Assembly (NCBI GenBank): GCA_963854835.1
Contig: OY978525.1
Span: 80,911,775 to 80,975,774 of the forward strand
Length of the DNA: 64,000 nt
DNA from: Megamerina dolium
Lineage: Eukaryota; Arthropoda; Insecta; Diptera; Megamerinidae
Direction: 5' to 3'
Part shown: positions 1 through 11,683 of the stretch, in pieces
Layout of the letters: each line of letters opens with the position of its first letter
Position numbering within the stretch: the stretch's first letter is position 1
The notes under the pieces: model-generated
Database searches by the model: none
Seen by the model: only the letters and a program-made list of their open reading frames with translations
What the model was told of the DNA's origin: nothing
Made by a program: the position numbers and the translations under genes

Positions 1-1071
<1,071 letters not shown>

Positions 1072-1110
1072 GTCATTGTTTGCATATACATATGTGTGTG
1101 GATAGATAAA

Positions 1111-1116
1111 AATAAA
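1111..1116 (+). promoter_or_regulatory. AATAAA just upstream of H3 stem-loop
   Basis: A canonical polyadenylation hexamer ending 2 bases before the H3 stem-loop, present in every unit 8 bases before the stem-loop start. Whether it is used is unknown; it may be chance in AT-rich DNA. Confidence 0.5.
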
Positions 1117-1118
1117 AC

Positions 1119-1134
1119 GGCCCTTTTCAGGGCC
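1119..1134 (+). terminator. Histone 3' stem-loop, H3 unit 1
   Basis: GGCCCTTTTCAGGGCC: 6-bp stem with loop TTTC, followed by ACAAAA. This is the canonical metazoan histone mRNA end signal bound by SLBP. A purine-rich stretch (ACAAAGGAAGGA, about 1151-1162) downstream is a candidate U7 snRNA pairing element (HDE). Confidence 0.97.
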
Positions 1135-1447
1135 ACAAAATATATATATTACAAAGGAAGGATATAATTTAATATACATATTTTGTTTATGTCCAATTTA
1201 TTTCTACCATATTTTATACACATTCAACTTTTTACATACATTACTGATTAAAATCTCGTATATATGCAGAGCATATATTGTATATACTCATACGTACCAT
1301 ATCTGTTGAAATGAATTCAATAACAATGTAATGGATGGTGTTCTTGAATCACCTCACAAATATATACTACGTGTAGTTAAATTATTTAAATACATACTAT
1401 GTTCATATTCAATGGGTCCAATAATCTAAGTATATTTAATGATTATA

Positions 1448-1464
1448 GATAACATAATGTTATC
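1448..1464. repeat. Perfect 17-bp palindrome in H3-H1 spacer
   Basis: GATAACAT-A-ATGTTATC: two perfect 8-bp arms around a single base, kept in all units. Role unknown; a binding site for a dimeric protein is one possibility, chance in AT-rich DNA another. Confidence 0.8.
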
Positions 1465-2196
1465 ATTATTTTCATCAAATTTGTAATATATTTTGTTATT
1501 TTTTATAATTTTTTTTTTTTTTCCTTTTATATCAATTATATAAATTTAATATTTCCAATTCATGCATAAAATACTCGTATCTACAAACATGCATATCTCA
1601 TGTACCTATAAGGTATATGTATGTATTAAGGAAAAGTAGGTACTACGGGCATATAAATATATCATATAATATATCATCTATTAAGTATATTATTTAAAAT
1701 GTCAATATATGTTTATGTATTTTCAATCAAATACTCTTTTAATTATTCTTTAATGATTTTTTTTTACATAAATAATTAACATTACTTAACGATCGAATTT
1801 CTTGCAATGAATCGACATATGTATTTTTTCATTCGAATCATGATGATATTAAATTAATTTTTAAAAATTCATTATTTAATATATTTCAATGGAGATTATA
1901 TTTTCAAATTCTATATTAAATATATGATGGATATCAAATAGAATTTATTGCATAAATTCAATCGAAATAATTAATTTATTAAAATTTCGAATAAAATTGT
2001 AAATTTTTTCATGGAAAATTTCAATTGAAACTCAAATAAAATTGTAATTGTACATGAAATTGAATATATTTATAAATTTGAACATTTATCGATATTTACT
2101 TAATGTAATTAATATGAATTCTCAATCAGAAAGTATATAGTAATATTTATAAAATTAAATTATTGTCAAAAGTTACCTACGCGAATGCAATACGAG

Positions 2197-2240
2197 CCAA
2201 CGAGTTGGATATTTTTATGATATCCCCGTTCTACGGATAT
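2197..2240 (+). promoter_or_regulatory. Nested inverted repeats upstream of H1
   Basis: About 105-150 bp before the H1 ATG lie CCAACGAGTTGG (5-bp arms, 2197-2208), GGATAT/ATATCC (2207-2212 with 2220-2225) and a second GGATAT (2235-2240) that could pair with the same ATATCC. It is the least AT-rich patch of the spacer. No good TATA box follows; TATAATAT at 2297-2304 is a weak candidate only 40 bp before the ATG. Drosophila H1 is known to use a TATA-less, TRF2-dependent promoter, so this is the best candidate H1 promoter; function is inferred. Confidence 0.5.
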
Positions 2241-2343
2241 TTCATTTTTTCAAACCATTTCATTTTGACATATGAATGCATATATGTAAATCCACGTATA
2301 ATATTTGTACTAAATACTTATTTTGATTTGAATTAAGTGCATT

Positions 2344-3072
2344 ATGTCTGATAACGCTGTAATTGCTGCTGCAACATCTCCAGTTGCTACTGCTATTGTT
2401 CCAGCTGAAAAGAAGAGTGTCGCCGCAAAAAAATCAGTAACAAAATCATCAATAAAGAAACCATCAACCACTCCATCACATCCACCAACTCAATAAATGG
2501 TTGATGCTTCAATTAAAAATCTTAAAGAACGTGGTGGTTCATCTCTGTTGGCGATTAAAAAATATATTAGTGCTACATATAAATGTGATGCACAAAAATT
2601 GGCACCATTTATTAAAAAATATTTAAAATCTGCCGTTGCAAGTGGCAAATTGATACAAACCAAAGGTAAGGGTGCGTCCGGATCGTTTAAATTATCGGCT
2701 ACTGCTACTAAAACATCAAAACCGAAGACGGCTGTAGCAGGAAAGTCGATTGAAAAGAAAAAAAAAACATCACCAACGATTGCAAAGAAAAAGGCAACAT
2801 CTGTTACAAAAAAAGCAGCAGCTGGTGAGAAAAAACTAAAGAAATCAACAGCGGGATCATCCAAAAAGAATACCACAGAAAAGAAAAAGACGGAAAAAGC
2901 AAAAGCAAAAAGTATTAAAAAATCTGGTACAGTTAAGGCAAAAAGCTTAAAAGGTACAGCGACAACAAAACCAAAAGTATCGAAATCAAAAACTGCTACT
3001 AATGTTGCTAAATCGAAAAAGACATCAACACCAAAAAAAGTGGCTTCAAAGAAGGCCTCAGCTAAAAAGTAA
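2344..3072 (+). pseudogene. His1: Histone H1 with premature stop (unit 1)
   Basis: Same frame as the intact 242-codon H1 of other units, but codon 51 is TAA (2494-2496) instead of CAA, one C-to-T change. The stop is followed at once by ATG (2497), the Met52 codon of intact copies, opening a 191-codon frame that retains the whole globular domain and lysine-rich tail. Translation from the normal ATG would give a 50-residue N-terminal tail; reinitiation or leaky scanning could give a tailless H1. Upstream base -4 is C (A in most units). Stem-loop 3151-3166 is intact. Unit 8 has the same lesion. Whether this is a dead gene or a short isoform cannot be told from sequence. Confidence 0.92.
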
Positions 3073-3150
3073 ATTGTACGTGTACGATCGAATACAATTG
3101 AGTACCTACATACATTCTTTTGCACAATTTCAATCGCAATGATAAAACAC

Positions 3151-3166
3151 AGCCCTTTTGAGGGCT
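3151..3166 (+). terminator. Histone 3' stem-loop, H1 unit 1 (variant loop)
   Basis: AGCCCTTTTGAGGGCT forms a perfect 6-bp stem, but the loop reads TTTG instead of the usual TTTC, and the closing base pair is A-T rather than G-C. The flank is ACAAAA, and AAAAGACGAGA downstream is a possible HDE. The same form is in every H1 copy of the window. Confidence 0.93.
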
Positions 3167-3456
3167 ACAAAATCTTTAAAAGACGAGATAAAAATTAAGA
3201 ACACTAATTTATTATCGTAATTAAATTATGCAAAATCTCATAACAGTAGTGATATAAATTGCAATATACATATGTAAATTATGATAATTCAGTTTAGATA
3301 TTAATAGAAATTTCTGTTTTCTACCATAAGCTCGTATGTGAGATAAGTGCATGTATGTACACATTAATATAGTGAAATTTTATAAACATATGCACATATA
3401 CCATACATGAAGTGAGAATAATGGCAAATTTGATCTCGTTATCTATTGAATTTTGT

Positions 3457-3472
3457 GGCCCTGAAAAGGGCC
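3457..3472 (-). terminator. Histone 3' stem-loop, H2B unit 1
   Basis: On the minus strand GGCCCTTTTCAGGGCC, canonical TTTC loop, 32 bases past the H2B stop, followed by ACAAAA and a purine-rich AACGAGA element. Confidence 0.97.
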
Positions 3473-3504
3473 TTTTTTTATAGTTGGGTCACTTGTAAAA
3501 TAAT

Positions 3505-3876
3505 TTATTTGGAGCTTGTATACTTCGTAACGGCTTTTGTTCCTTCACTAACAGCATGTTTAGCCAATTCACCGGGTAATAGTAGACGAACAGCAGTCTG
3601 AATTTCGCGACTGGTTATAGTTGATCGTTTATTATAATGTGCTAAACGAGAAGCTTCAGCAGCAATACGTTCGAAGATGTCATTAACAAAACTATTCATT
3701 ATACTCATTGCCTTTGATGAAATACCAGTATCCGGATGTACTTGCTTCAATACTTTATAGATATAAATTGCATAGCTTTCCTTCCTCTTGCGCTTCTTCT
3801 TCTTATCGTTCTTCGTTATATTCTTTTGTGCCTTTCCCGCTTTTTTTGCAGCTTTACCACTAGTTTTTGGCGGCAT
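3505..3876 (-). CDS. His2B: Histone H2B (unit 1)
   Basis: Core histone H2B, 123 codons, the usual fly length. The basic N-terminal tail ([27 protein letters not shown]) is followed by the histone fold from about residue 34 ([20 protein letters not shown]) and the C-terminal helix with the ubiquitin-acceptor lysine in AVTKYTSSK (K118). From memory it differs from Drosophila H2B only near residue 23 (ITKND against ITKTD). It dimerises with H2A, its divergent neighbour. TATA box on the minus strand 3973-3980. This copy carries a synonymous Leu codon (CTA) shared with units 7, 10 and 11; the others have TTA. Confidence 0.99.
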
Positions 3877-4520
<644 letters not shown>

Positions 4521-4577
4521 ATATTCAATTATTTTTCACCATCAACTTGACAAGAAGAAAACGAAACAAAAAAAATC

Positions 4578-4593
4578 CGCCCTTTTCAGGGCG
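4578..4593 (+). terminator. Histone 3' stem-loop, H2A unit 1
   Basis: CGCCCTTTTCAGGGCG: canonical TTTC loop, stem closed by C-G instead of G-C. ACAAAAGAGTC, about 13 bases further, is a candidate HDE. Unit 9 has lost this element. Confidence 0.95.
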
Positions 4594-4661
4594 ACGAATT
4601 TATTTACAAAAGAGTCAAATTTCACATACTATGTATTAAGATATGTTGAGAACAAAAAACA

Positions 4662-4683
4662 ATATATATATATATATATATAT
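4662..4683. repeat. (TA)n microsatellite
   Basis: 22 bp here. By unit 1 to 11 the run is 22, 22, 22, 20, 12, 12, 36, 22, 24, 30 and 30 bp, the main cause of unit-length variation and a useful label of unit ancestry. Confidence 0.95.
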
Positions 4684-4691
4684 TATAAATA

Positions 4692-5050
4692 TGGGTAAAG
4701 ATATTTTTCATCGAAGGCGTTTATCTGTTCCTTTGTATGACTACTTTCCTACAGGTTACAGTACACAAAAAGAAGAGAATGAAAAATATATATAAATATG
4801 CGTACATCAGAAGTGTCTATACCACTCGTGTTCTTGTGTGTGCCCGTATGTAATATATTACTGCATTCTTCTACAGAGTACAATTACAAGAGAAGAAGAA
4901 GAAGAAGAAGGATAAAATACTCTAAATAAAGGACAAGATATTTCTCATCGGTAGCTTTTAATTGTGTTCTTGCGTGTATGTGTATGCAATGTATGACTGT
5001 ACGCTTTTACAGAGTACAGTCAGAGAGGAAGAAGAAGAAGAAGAGAAATA
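4692..5050. repeat. Three degenerate 120-137-bp subrepeats
   Basis: Shared words in order: AAGATATTTYTCATCG at 4698-4713 and 4935-4950; GTGTTCTTG near 4828 and 4964; TACAG..GTACA at 4750, 4872 and 5009; each then runs into GAAGA-rich sequence. Spacing is about 122 bp between copies 1 and 2 and 137 bp between 2 and 3. An old tandem duplication inside the spacer; alignment done by eye. Confidence 0.7.
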
Positions 5051-5115
5051 ATGATTTATATCAATGTATTATGGCGTAAAATACGATACCTTTAATTTTA
5101 ACCATTGAAGATTCA

Positions 5116-5121
5116 TTATAT
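5116..5121 (+). promoter_or_regulatory. TATA-like element upstream of 5S
   Basis: TTATAT at -29 to -24 from the 5S start. Insect 5S genes are known to need a TATA-like element near -30 in addition to the internal control region. Conserved in all units. Confidence 0.6.
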
Positions 5122-5144
5122 GGTCTTTTATGTACTGTATCATT

Positions 5145-5264
5145 GCCAACGACCATACCACGCTGAATACATCGGTTCTCGTCCGATCACCGAAATTAAG
5201 CAGCGTCGGGCGCGGTTAGTACTTAGATGGGGGACCGCTTGGGAACACCGCGTGTTGTTGGCAT
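5145..5264 (+). rRNA. 5SrRNA: 5S ribosomal RNA (unit 1)
   Basis: 120-nt 5S rRNA, a structural RNA of the large ribosomal subunit made by RNA polymerase III. It begins GCCAACGACCATACCACGCT, and the 5' GCCAACGAC pairs with 3' GTTGTTGGC (helix I). The internal control region (box A near residue 50-64, intermediate element 67-72, box C 80-97; 5194-5241) reads intact, and a TATA-like element and a T10 terminator flank it, so the gene looks functional. From memory only the last bases differ from Drosophila 5S. Same strand as H2A upstream, convergent with H4 downstream. The 3' end is set by family length. All eleven copies appear identical. Confidence 0.97.
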
Positions 5265-5283
5265 TCCAACAAATTTTTTTTTT
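5255..5283 (+). terminator. Pol III terminator with trailer hairpin
   Basis: TTGTTGG (5255-5261, inside the 5S 3' end) and CCAACAA (5266-5272) form a perfect 7-bp hairpin with a CATT loop, followed one base later by ten Ts (5274-5283). The T run is the RNA polymerase III stop signal; the hairpin would compete with 5S helix I in the precursor. Confidence 0.8.
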
Positions 5284-5682
5284 CCTTACACATTACAGTC
5301 GATTCCTTTTACAAAATTCCTAAATATGTAATATATATATTTTTTTTTACAATTTTCTTAACTTATGATCAAAATAAAATTAAATAAATTGCTAATAAAA
5401 AAATTGGAGCTCCATATATATTCTTTAGCTGTGTTTGTATGGCATTCTCACAGCAAATAAACCGATATACATATGCATGTGTATGCTAAAAGTATATATT
5501 ACATTCATGTGATTTTAATTAAACATTTACAGTTACAGTAATCATAAAAACAATAAACACAAGAGCACATACTTTTACTAGTTCGAAACTGAATGCTTAT
5601 ATTTTCGTAAAAAATATTTTGTGGCCCTGAAAAGGGCCGTTGTTATTACACATATGTAGTATAATTTTCGTATTTCATTTTT
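5265..5682. other. 5S-H4 spacer
   Basis: 418 bp: the Pol III terminator, a TGGAGCTCCA palindrome (5405-5414), AT-rich sequence, and the minus-strand H4 stem-loop (5623-5638). No gene seen. Copies: 10951-11368, 16634-17051, 22313-22728 (2 bp shorter), 27982-28399, 33655-34072, 39354-39771, 45037-45454, 50695-51112, 56385-56802, 62075-62492. A variable word follows CCGATATACAT: ATGCATG in most units, AAGTATG in units 3 and 4, ATGTATG in units 5 and 7 (written from the last AT). Confidence 0.85.
5623..5638 (-). terminator. Histone 3' stem-loop, H4 unit 2
   Basis: Minus strand GGCCCTTTTCAGGGCC with TTTC loop and ACAAAA flank, 44 bases past the H4 stop at 5683. This serves the H4 gene of 5683-5994. 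Confidence 0.97.
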
Positions 5683-5997
<315 letters not shown>

Positions 5998-6244
5998 TTA
6001 TTGAAATCTTTTCAAACAACTTTAATATCACTGTAACACGAACACAGAACAACTGATGATTTTCCTGTTAAAGTCTCTTGTATTTATACAAAAATGGTGG
6101 TAGTTCCAACGCACATGAATGCATGTGTGCGGTTGTGTGTGTGTGTGTGTGCGGTTGTGTGTGTATACTTGTGTACAAATACTTTATTCACATACATCTA
6201 TTTCATTCACTCCAATATGTTATGAAGAACGAAATTTAGTATAA

Positions 6245-6754
<510 letters not shown>

Positions 6755-8026
6755 GTCATTGTTTGCATATACATATGTGTGTGGATAGATAAAAATAAAA
6801 CGGCCCTTTTCAGGGCCACAAAATATATATATTACAAAGGAAGGATATAATTTAATATACATATTTTGTTTATGTCCAATTTATTTCTACCATATTTTAT
6901 ACACATTCAACTTTTTACATACATTACTGATTAAAATCTCGTATATATGCAGAGCATATATTGTATATACTCATACGTACCATATCTGTTGAAATGAATT
7001 CAATAACAATGTAATGGATGGTGTTCTTGAATCACCTCACAAATATATACTACGTGTAGTTAAATTATTTAAATACATACTATGTTCATATTCAATGGGT
7101 CCAATAATCTAAGTATATTTAATGATTATAGATAACATAATGTTATCATTATTTTCATCAAATTTGTAATATATTTTGTTATTTTTTATAATTTTTTTTT
7201 TTTTTCCTTTTATATCAATTATATAAATTTAATATTTCCAATTCATGCATAAAATACTCGTATCTACAAACATGCATATCTCATGTACCTATAAGGTATA
7301 TGTATGTATTAAGGAAAAGTAGGTACTACGGGCATATAAATATATCATATAATATATCATCTATTAAGTATATTATTTAAAATGTCAATATATGTTTATG
7401 TATTTTCAATCAAATACTCTTTTTATTATTCTTTAATGATTTTTTTTTACATAAATAATTAACATTACTTAACGATCGAATTTCTTGCAATGAATCGACA
7501 TATGTATTTTTTCATTCGAATCATGATGATATTAAATTAATTTTTAAAAATTCATTATTTAATATATTTCAATGGAGATTATATTTTCAAATTCTATATT
7601 AAATATATGATGTATATCAAATAGAATTTATTGCATAAATTCAATCGAAATAATTAATTTATTAAAATTTCGAATAAAATTGTAAATTTTTTCATGGAAA
7701 ATTTCAATTGAAACTCAAATAAAATTGTAATTGTACATGAAATTGAATATATTTATAAATTTGAACATTTATCGATATTTACTTAATGTAATTAATATGA
7801 ATTCTCAATCAGAAAGTATATAGTAATATTTATAAAATTAAATTATTGTCAAAAGTTACCTACGCGAATGCAATACGAGCCAACGAGTTGGATATTTTTA
7901 TGATATCCCCGTTCTACGGATATTTCATTTTTTCAAACCATTTCATTTTGACATATGAATGCATATATGTAAATCCACGTATAATATTTGTACTAAATAC
8001 TTATTTTGATTTGAATTAAGTGAATT

Positions 8027-8755
8027 ATGTCTGATAACGCTGTAATTGCTGCTGCAACATCTCCAGTTGCTACTGCTACTGTTCCAGCTGAAAAGAAGAG
8101 TGTCGCCGCAAAAAAATCAGTAACAAAATCATCAATAAAGAAACCATCAACCACTCCATCACATCCACCAACTCAACAAATGGTTGATGCTTCAATTAAA
8201 AATCTTAAAGAACGTGGTGGTTCATCTCTGTTGGCGATTAAAAAATATATTAGTGCTACATATAAATGTGATGCACAAAAATTGGCACCATTTATTAAAA
8301 AATATTTAAAATCTGCCGTTGCAAGTGGCAAATTGATACAAACCAAAGGTAAGGGTGCGTCCGGATCGTTTAAATTATCGGCTACTGCTACTAAAACATC
8401 AAAACCGAAGACGGCTGTAGCAGGAAAGTCGATTGAAAAGAAAAAAAAAACATCACCAACGATTGCAAAGAAAAAGGCAACATCTGTTACAAAAAAAGCA
8501 GCAGCTGGTGAGAAAAAACTAAAGAAATCAACAGCGGGATCATCCAAAAAGAATACCACAGAAAAGAAAAAGACGGAAAAAGCAAAAGCAAAAAGTATTA
8601 AAAAATCTGGTACAGTTAAGGCAAAAAGCTTAAAAGGTACAGCGACAACAAAACCAAAAGTATCGAAATCAAAAACTGCTACTAATGTTGCTAAATCGAA
8701 AAAGACATCAACACCAAAAAAAGTGGCTTCAAAGAAGGCCTCAGCTAAAAAGTAA
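8027..8755 (+). CDS. His1: Linker histone H1 (unit 2)
   Basis: First intact H1, 242 codons. H1 binds linker DNA at the nucleosome entry/exit and compacts chromatin. Residues 1-43 form an Ala/Lys/Ser-rich N-tail. The winged-helix globular domain spans about 44-119 ([20 protein letters not shown], then the [12 protein letters not shown] and [11 protein letters not shown] motifs). Residues 120-242 are a Lys/Ala/Ser/Thr-rich tail with many KK and SKK/TKK repeats, ending KKASAKK. Drosophila H1 is slightly longer from memory (256). The start ATG has A at -3. This copy has Thr18 where most have Ile18. Stem-loop 8834-8849 with TTTG loop. Upstream lies the TATA-poor AT-rich spacer; downstream it converges with H2B. 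Confidence 0.98.
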   Translation: MSDNAVIAAATSPVATATVPAEKKSVAAKKSVTKSSIKKPSTTPSHPPTQQMVDASIKNLKERGGSSLLAIKKYISATYKCDAQKLAPFIKKYLKSAVASGKLIQTKGKGASGSFKLSATATKTSKPKTAVAGKSIEKKKKTSPTIAKKKATSVTKKAAAGEKKLKKSTAGSSKKNTTEKKKTEKAKAKSIKKSGTVKAKSLKGTATTKPKVSKSKTATNVAKSKKTSTPKKVASKKASAKK

Positions 8756-9187
8756 ATTGTACGTGTACGATCGAATACAATTGAGTACCTACATACATTC
8801 TTTTGCACAATTTCAATCGCAATGATAAAACACAGCCCTTTTGAGGGCTACAAAATCTTTAAAAGACGAGATAAAAATTAAGAACACTAATTTATTATCG
8901 TAATTAAATTATGCAAAATCTCATAACAGTAGTGATATAAATTGCAATATACATATGTAAATTATGATAATTCAGTTTAGATATTAATAGAAATTTCTGT
9001 TTTCTACCATAAGCTCGTATGTGAGATAAGTGCATGTATGTACACATTAATATAGTGAAATTTTATAAACATATGCACATATACCATACATGAAGTGAGA
9101 ATAATGGCAAATTTGATCTCGTTATCTATTGAATTTTGTGGCCCTGAAAAGGGCCTTTTTTTATAGTTGGGTCACTTGTAAAATAAT

Positions 9188-9559
9188 TTATTTGGAGCTT
9201 GTATACTTCGTAACGGCTTTTGTTCCTTCACTAACAGCATGTTTAGCCAATTCACCGGGTAATAATAGACGAACAGCAGTCTGAATTTCGCGACTGGTTA
9301 TAGTTGATCGTTTATTATAATGTGCTAAACGAGAAGCTTCAGCAGCAATACGTTCGAAGATGTCATTAACAAAACTATTCATTATACTCATTGCCTTTGA
9401 TGAAATACCAGTATCCGGATGTACTTGCTTCAATACTTTATAGATATAAATTGCATAGCTTTCCTTCCTCTTGCGCTTCTTCTTCTTATCGTTCTTCGTT
9501 ATATTCTTTTGTGCCTTTCCCGCTTTTTTTGCAGCTTTACCACTAGTTTTTGGCGGCAT
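9188..9559 (-). CDS. His2B: Histone H2B (unit 2)
   Basis: 123 codons, same protein as unit 1; Leu codon TTA. TATA 9655-9662 (minus), stem-loop 9140-9155. Neighbouring T run is 10 long. Confidence 0.99.
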
Positions 9560-9795
9560 TTTTTCTCACTCTAATTATAACTTGTTTTTTTTTTCCACTT
9601 CACAGTTCAACACAAAGATGGTATTGCCGATATCTACCATTGGTTATGTGTAAAATTTTATACACGTATTTCATTTAGTTTCATTATAAAAAAAAAAAAC
9701 AATCCTGCATATGACAAAGATGAGTTGTAAAAAAGTATAAATAGCATGCAGATAAGTGGTGGTTTTTAATTATTGAAAACGTTGTGAAGTTTTAA

Positions 9796-10203
<408 letters not shown>

Positions 10204-10830
10204 ATATTCAATTATTTTTCACCATCAACTTGACAAGAAGAAAACGAAACAAAAAAAATCCGCCCTTTTCAGGGCGACGAATTTATTTACAAAAGAGTCA
10301 AATTTCACATACTATGTATTAAGATATGTTGAGAACAAAAAACAATATATATATATATATATATATTATAAATATGGGTAAAGATATTTTTCATCGAAGG
10401 CGTTTATCTGTTCCTTTGTATGACTACTTTCCTACAGGTTACAGTACACAAAAAGAAGAGAATGAAAAATATATATAAATATGCGTACATCAGAAGTGTC
10501 TATACCACTCGTGTTCTTGTGTGTGCCCGTATGTAATATATTACTGCATTCTTCTACAGAGTACAATTACAAGAGAAGAAGAAGAAGAAGAAGAAGGATA
10601 AAATACTCTAAATAAAGGACAAGATATTTCTCATCGGTAGCTTTTAATTGTGTTCTTGCGTGTATGTGTATGCAATGTATGACTGTACGCTTTTACAGAG
10701 TACAGTCAGAGAGGAAGAAGAAGAAGAAGAGAAATAATGATTTATATCAATGTATTATGGCGTAAAATACGATACCTTTAATTTTAACCATTGAAGATTC
10801 ATTATATGGTCTTTTATGTACTGTATCATT

Positions 10831-10950
10831 GCCAACGACCATACCACGCTGAATACATCGGTTCTCGTCCGATCACCGAAATTAAGCAGCGTCGGGCGCG
10901 GTTAGTACTTAGATGGGGGACCGCTTGGGAACACCGCGTGTTGTTGGCAT
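10831..10950 (+). rRNA. 5SrRNA: 5S ribosomal RNA (unit 2)
   Basis: 120 nt, same sequence as the first copy, with trailer hairpin and T10 stop beginning at 10960. Distance from H2A is 3 bp longer because of the extra GAA. Confidence 0.97.
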
Positions 10951-11368
10951 TCCAACAAATTTTTTTTTTCCTTACACATTACAGTCGATTCCTTTTACAA
11001 AATTCCTAAATATGTAATATATATATTTTTTTTTACAATTTTCTTAACTTATGATCAAAATAAAATTAAATAAATTGCTAATAAAAAAATTGGAGCTCCA
11101 TATATATTCTTTAGCTGTGTTTGTATGGCATTCTCACAGCAAATAAACCGATATACATATGCATGTGTATGCTAAAAGTATATATTACATTCATGTGATT
11201 TTAATTAAACATTTACAGTTACAGTAATCATAAAAACAATAAACACAAGAGCACATACTTTTACTAGTTCGAAACTGAATGCTTATATTTTCGTAAAAAA
11301 TATTTTGTGGCCCTGAAAAGGGCCGTTGTTATTACACATATGTAGTATAATTTTCGTATTTCATTTTT

Positions 11369-11683
<315 letters not shown>

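Larger units (their letters stand above)
1072..2343. other. H3-H1 spacer, very AT-rich
   Basis: 1,272 bp without a convincing gene. It holds the H3 stem-loop, a perfect 17-bp palindrome (1448-1464), a T run (14 here; 12 in units 4 and 5, 13 in units 10 and 11), runs of TA-rich sequence, and the H1 upstream region at its right end. Small open frames here are short, low-complexity, and open or close with the T-run length. Equivalent spacers: 6755-8026, 12441-13712, 18124-19393, 23801-25070, 29472-30743, 35147-36418, 40844-42115, 46527-47798, 52185-53455, 57875-59145 and the truncated 63565-64000. Confidence 0.85.
3073..3504. other. H1-H2B convergent spacer
   Basis: 432 bp between the 3' ends of H1 and H2B. 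It contains the H1 stem-loop (3151-3166), the minus-strand H2B stem-loop (3457-3472), and an AATTGTA/TACAATT inverted repeat (3072-3078, 3093-3099) just after the H1 stop. No gene seen. Equal length in all units: 8756-9187, 14442-14873, 20123-20554, 25800-26231, 31473-31904, 37148-37579, 42845-43276, 48528-48959, 54185-54616, 59875-60306. Confidence 0.85.
4521..5144. other. H2A-5S spacer with degenerate subrepeats
   Basis: 624 bp: the H2A stem-loop, a (TA)n run (4662-4683), three diverged subrepeats (about 4692-5050) with two GAA runs (4892-4910 and 5028-5044), AATAAA at 4925-4930, and the 5S upstream element. No protein gene is convincing; frames running off the H2A end change with TA number. 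Copies: 10204-10830, 15890-16513, 21571-22192, 27248-27861, 32921-33534, 38596-39233, 44293-44916, 49976-50574, 55633-56264, 61323-61954. Confidence 0.85.

Noticed and set aside
1072..2343. Mobile element remnant in the long AT-rich spacer
   Set aside because: No terminal repeats, target duplications, transposase or reverse-transcriptase fragments seen; only palindromes and homopolymers.
2490..3125. 211-codon frame antisense to H1 (and copies in every unit)
   Set aside because: Phe/Ala/Val-rich mirror of the lysine-rich H1 tail; no homology recognised and fully explained as a shadow of H1.
5105..5323. 72-codon frame across 5S
   Set aside because: It covers the 5S rRNA gene, a structural RNA; the frame is incidental.
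5405..5414. TGGAGCTCCA palindrome after 5S
   Set aside because: Ten bases only; palindromes of this size are expected by chance in this much sequence.
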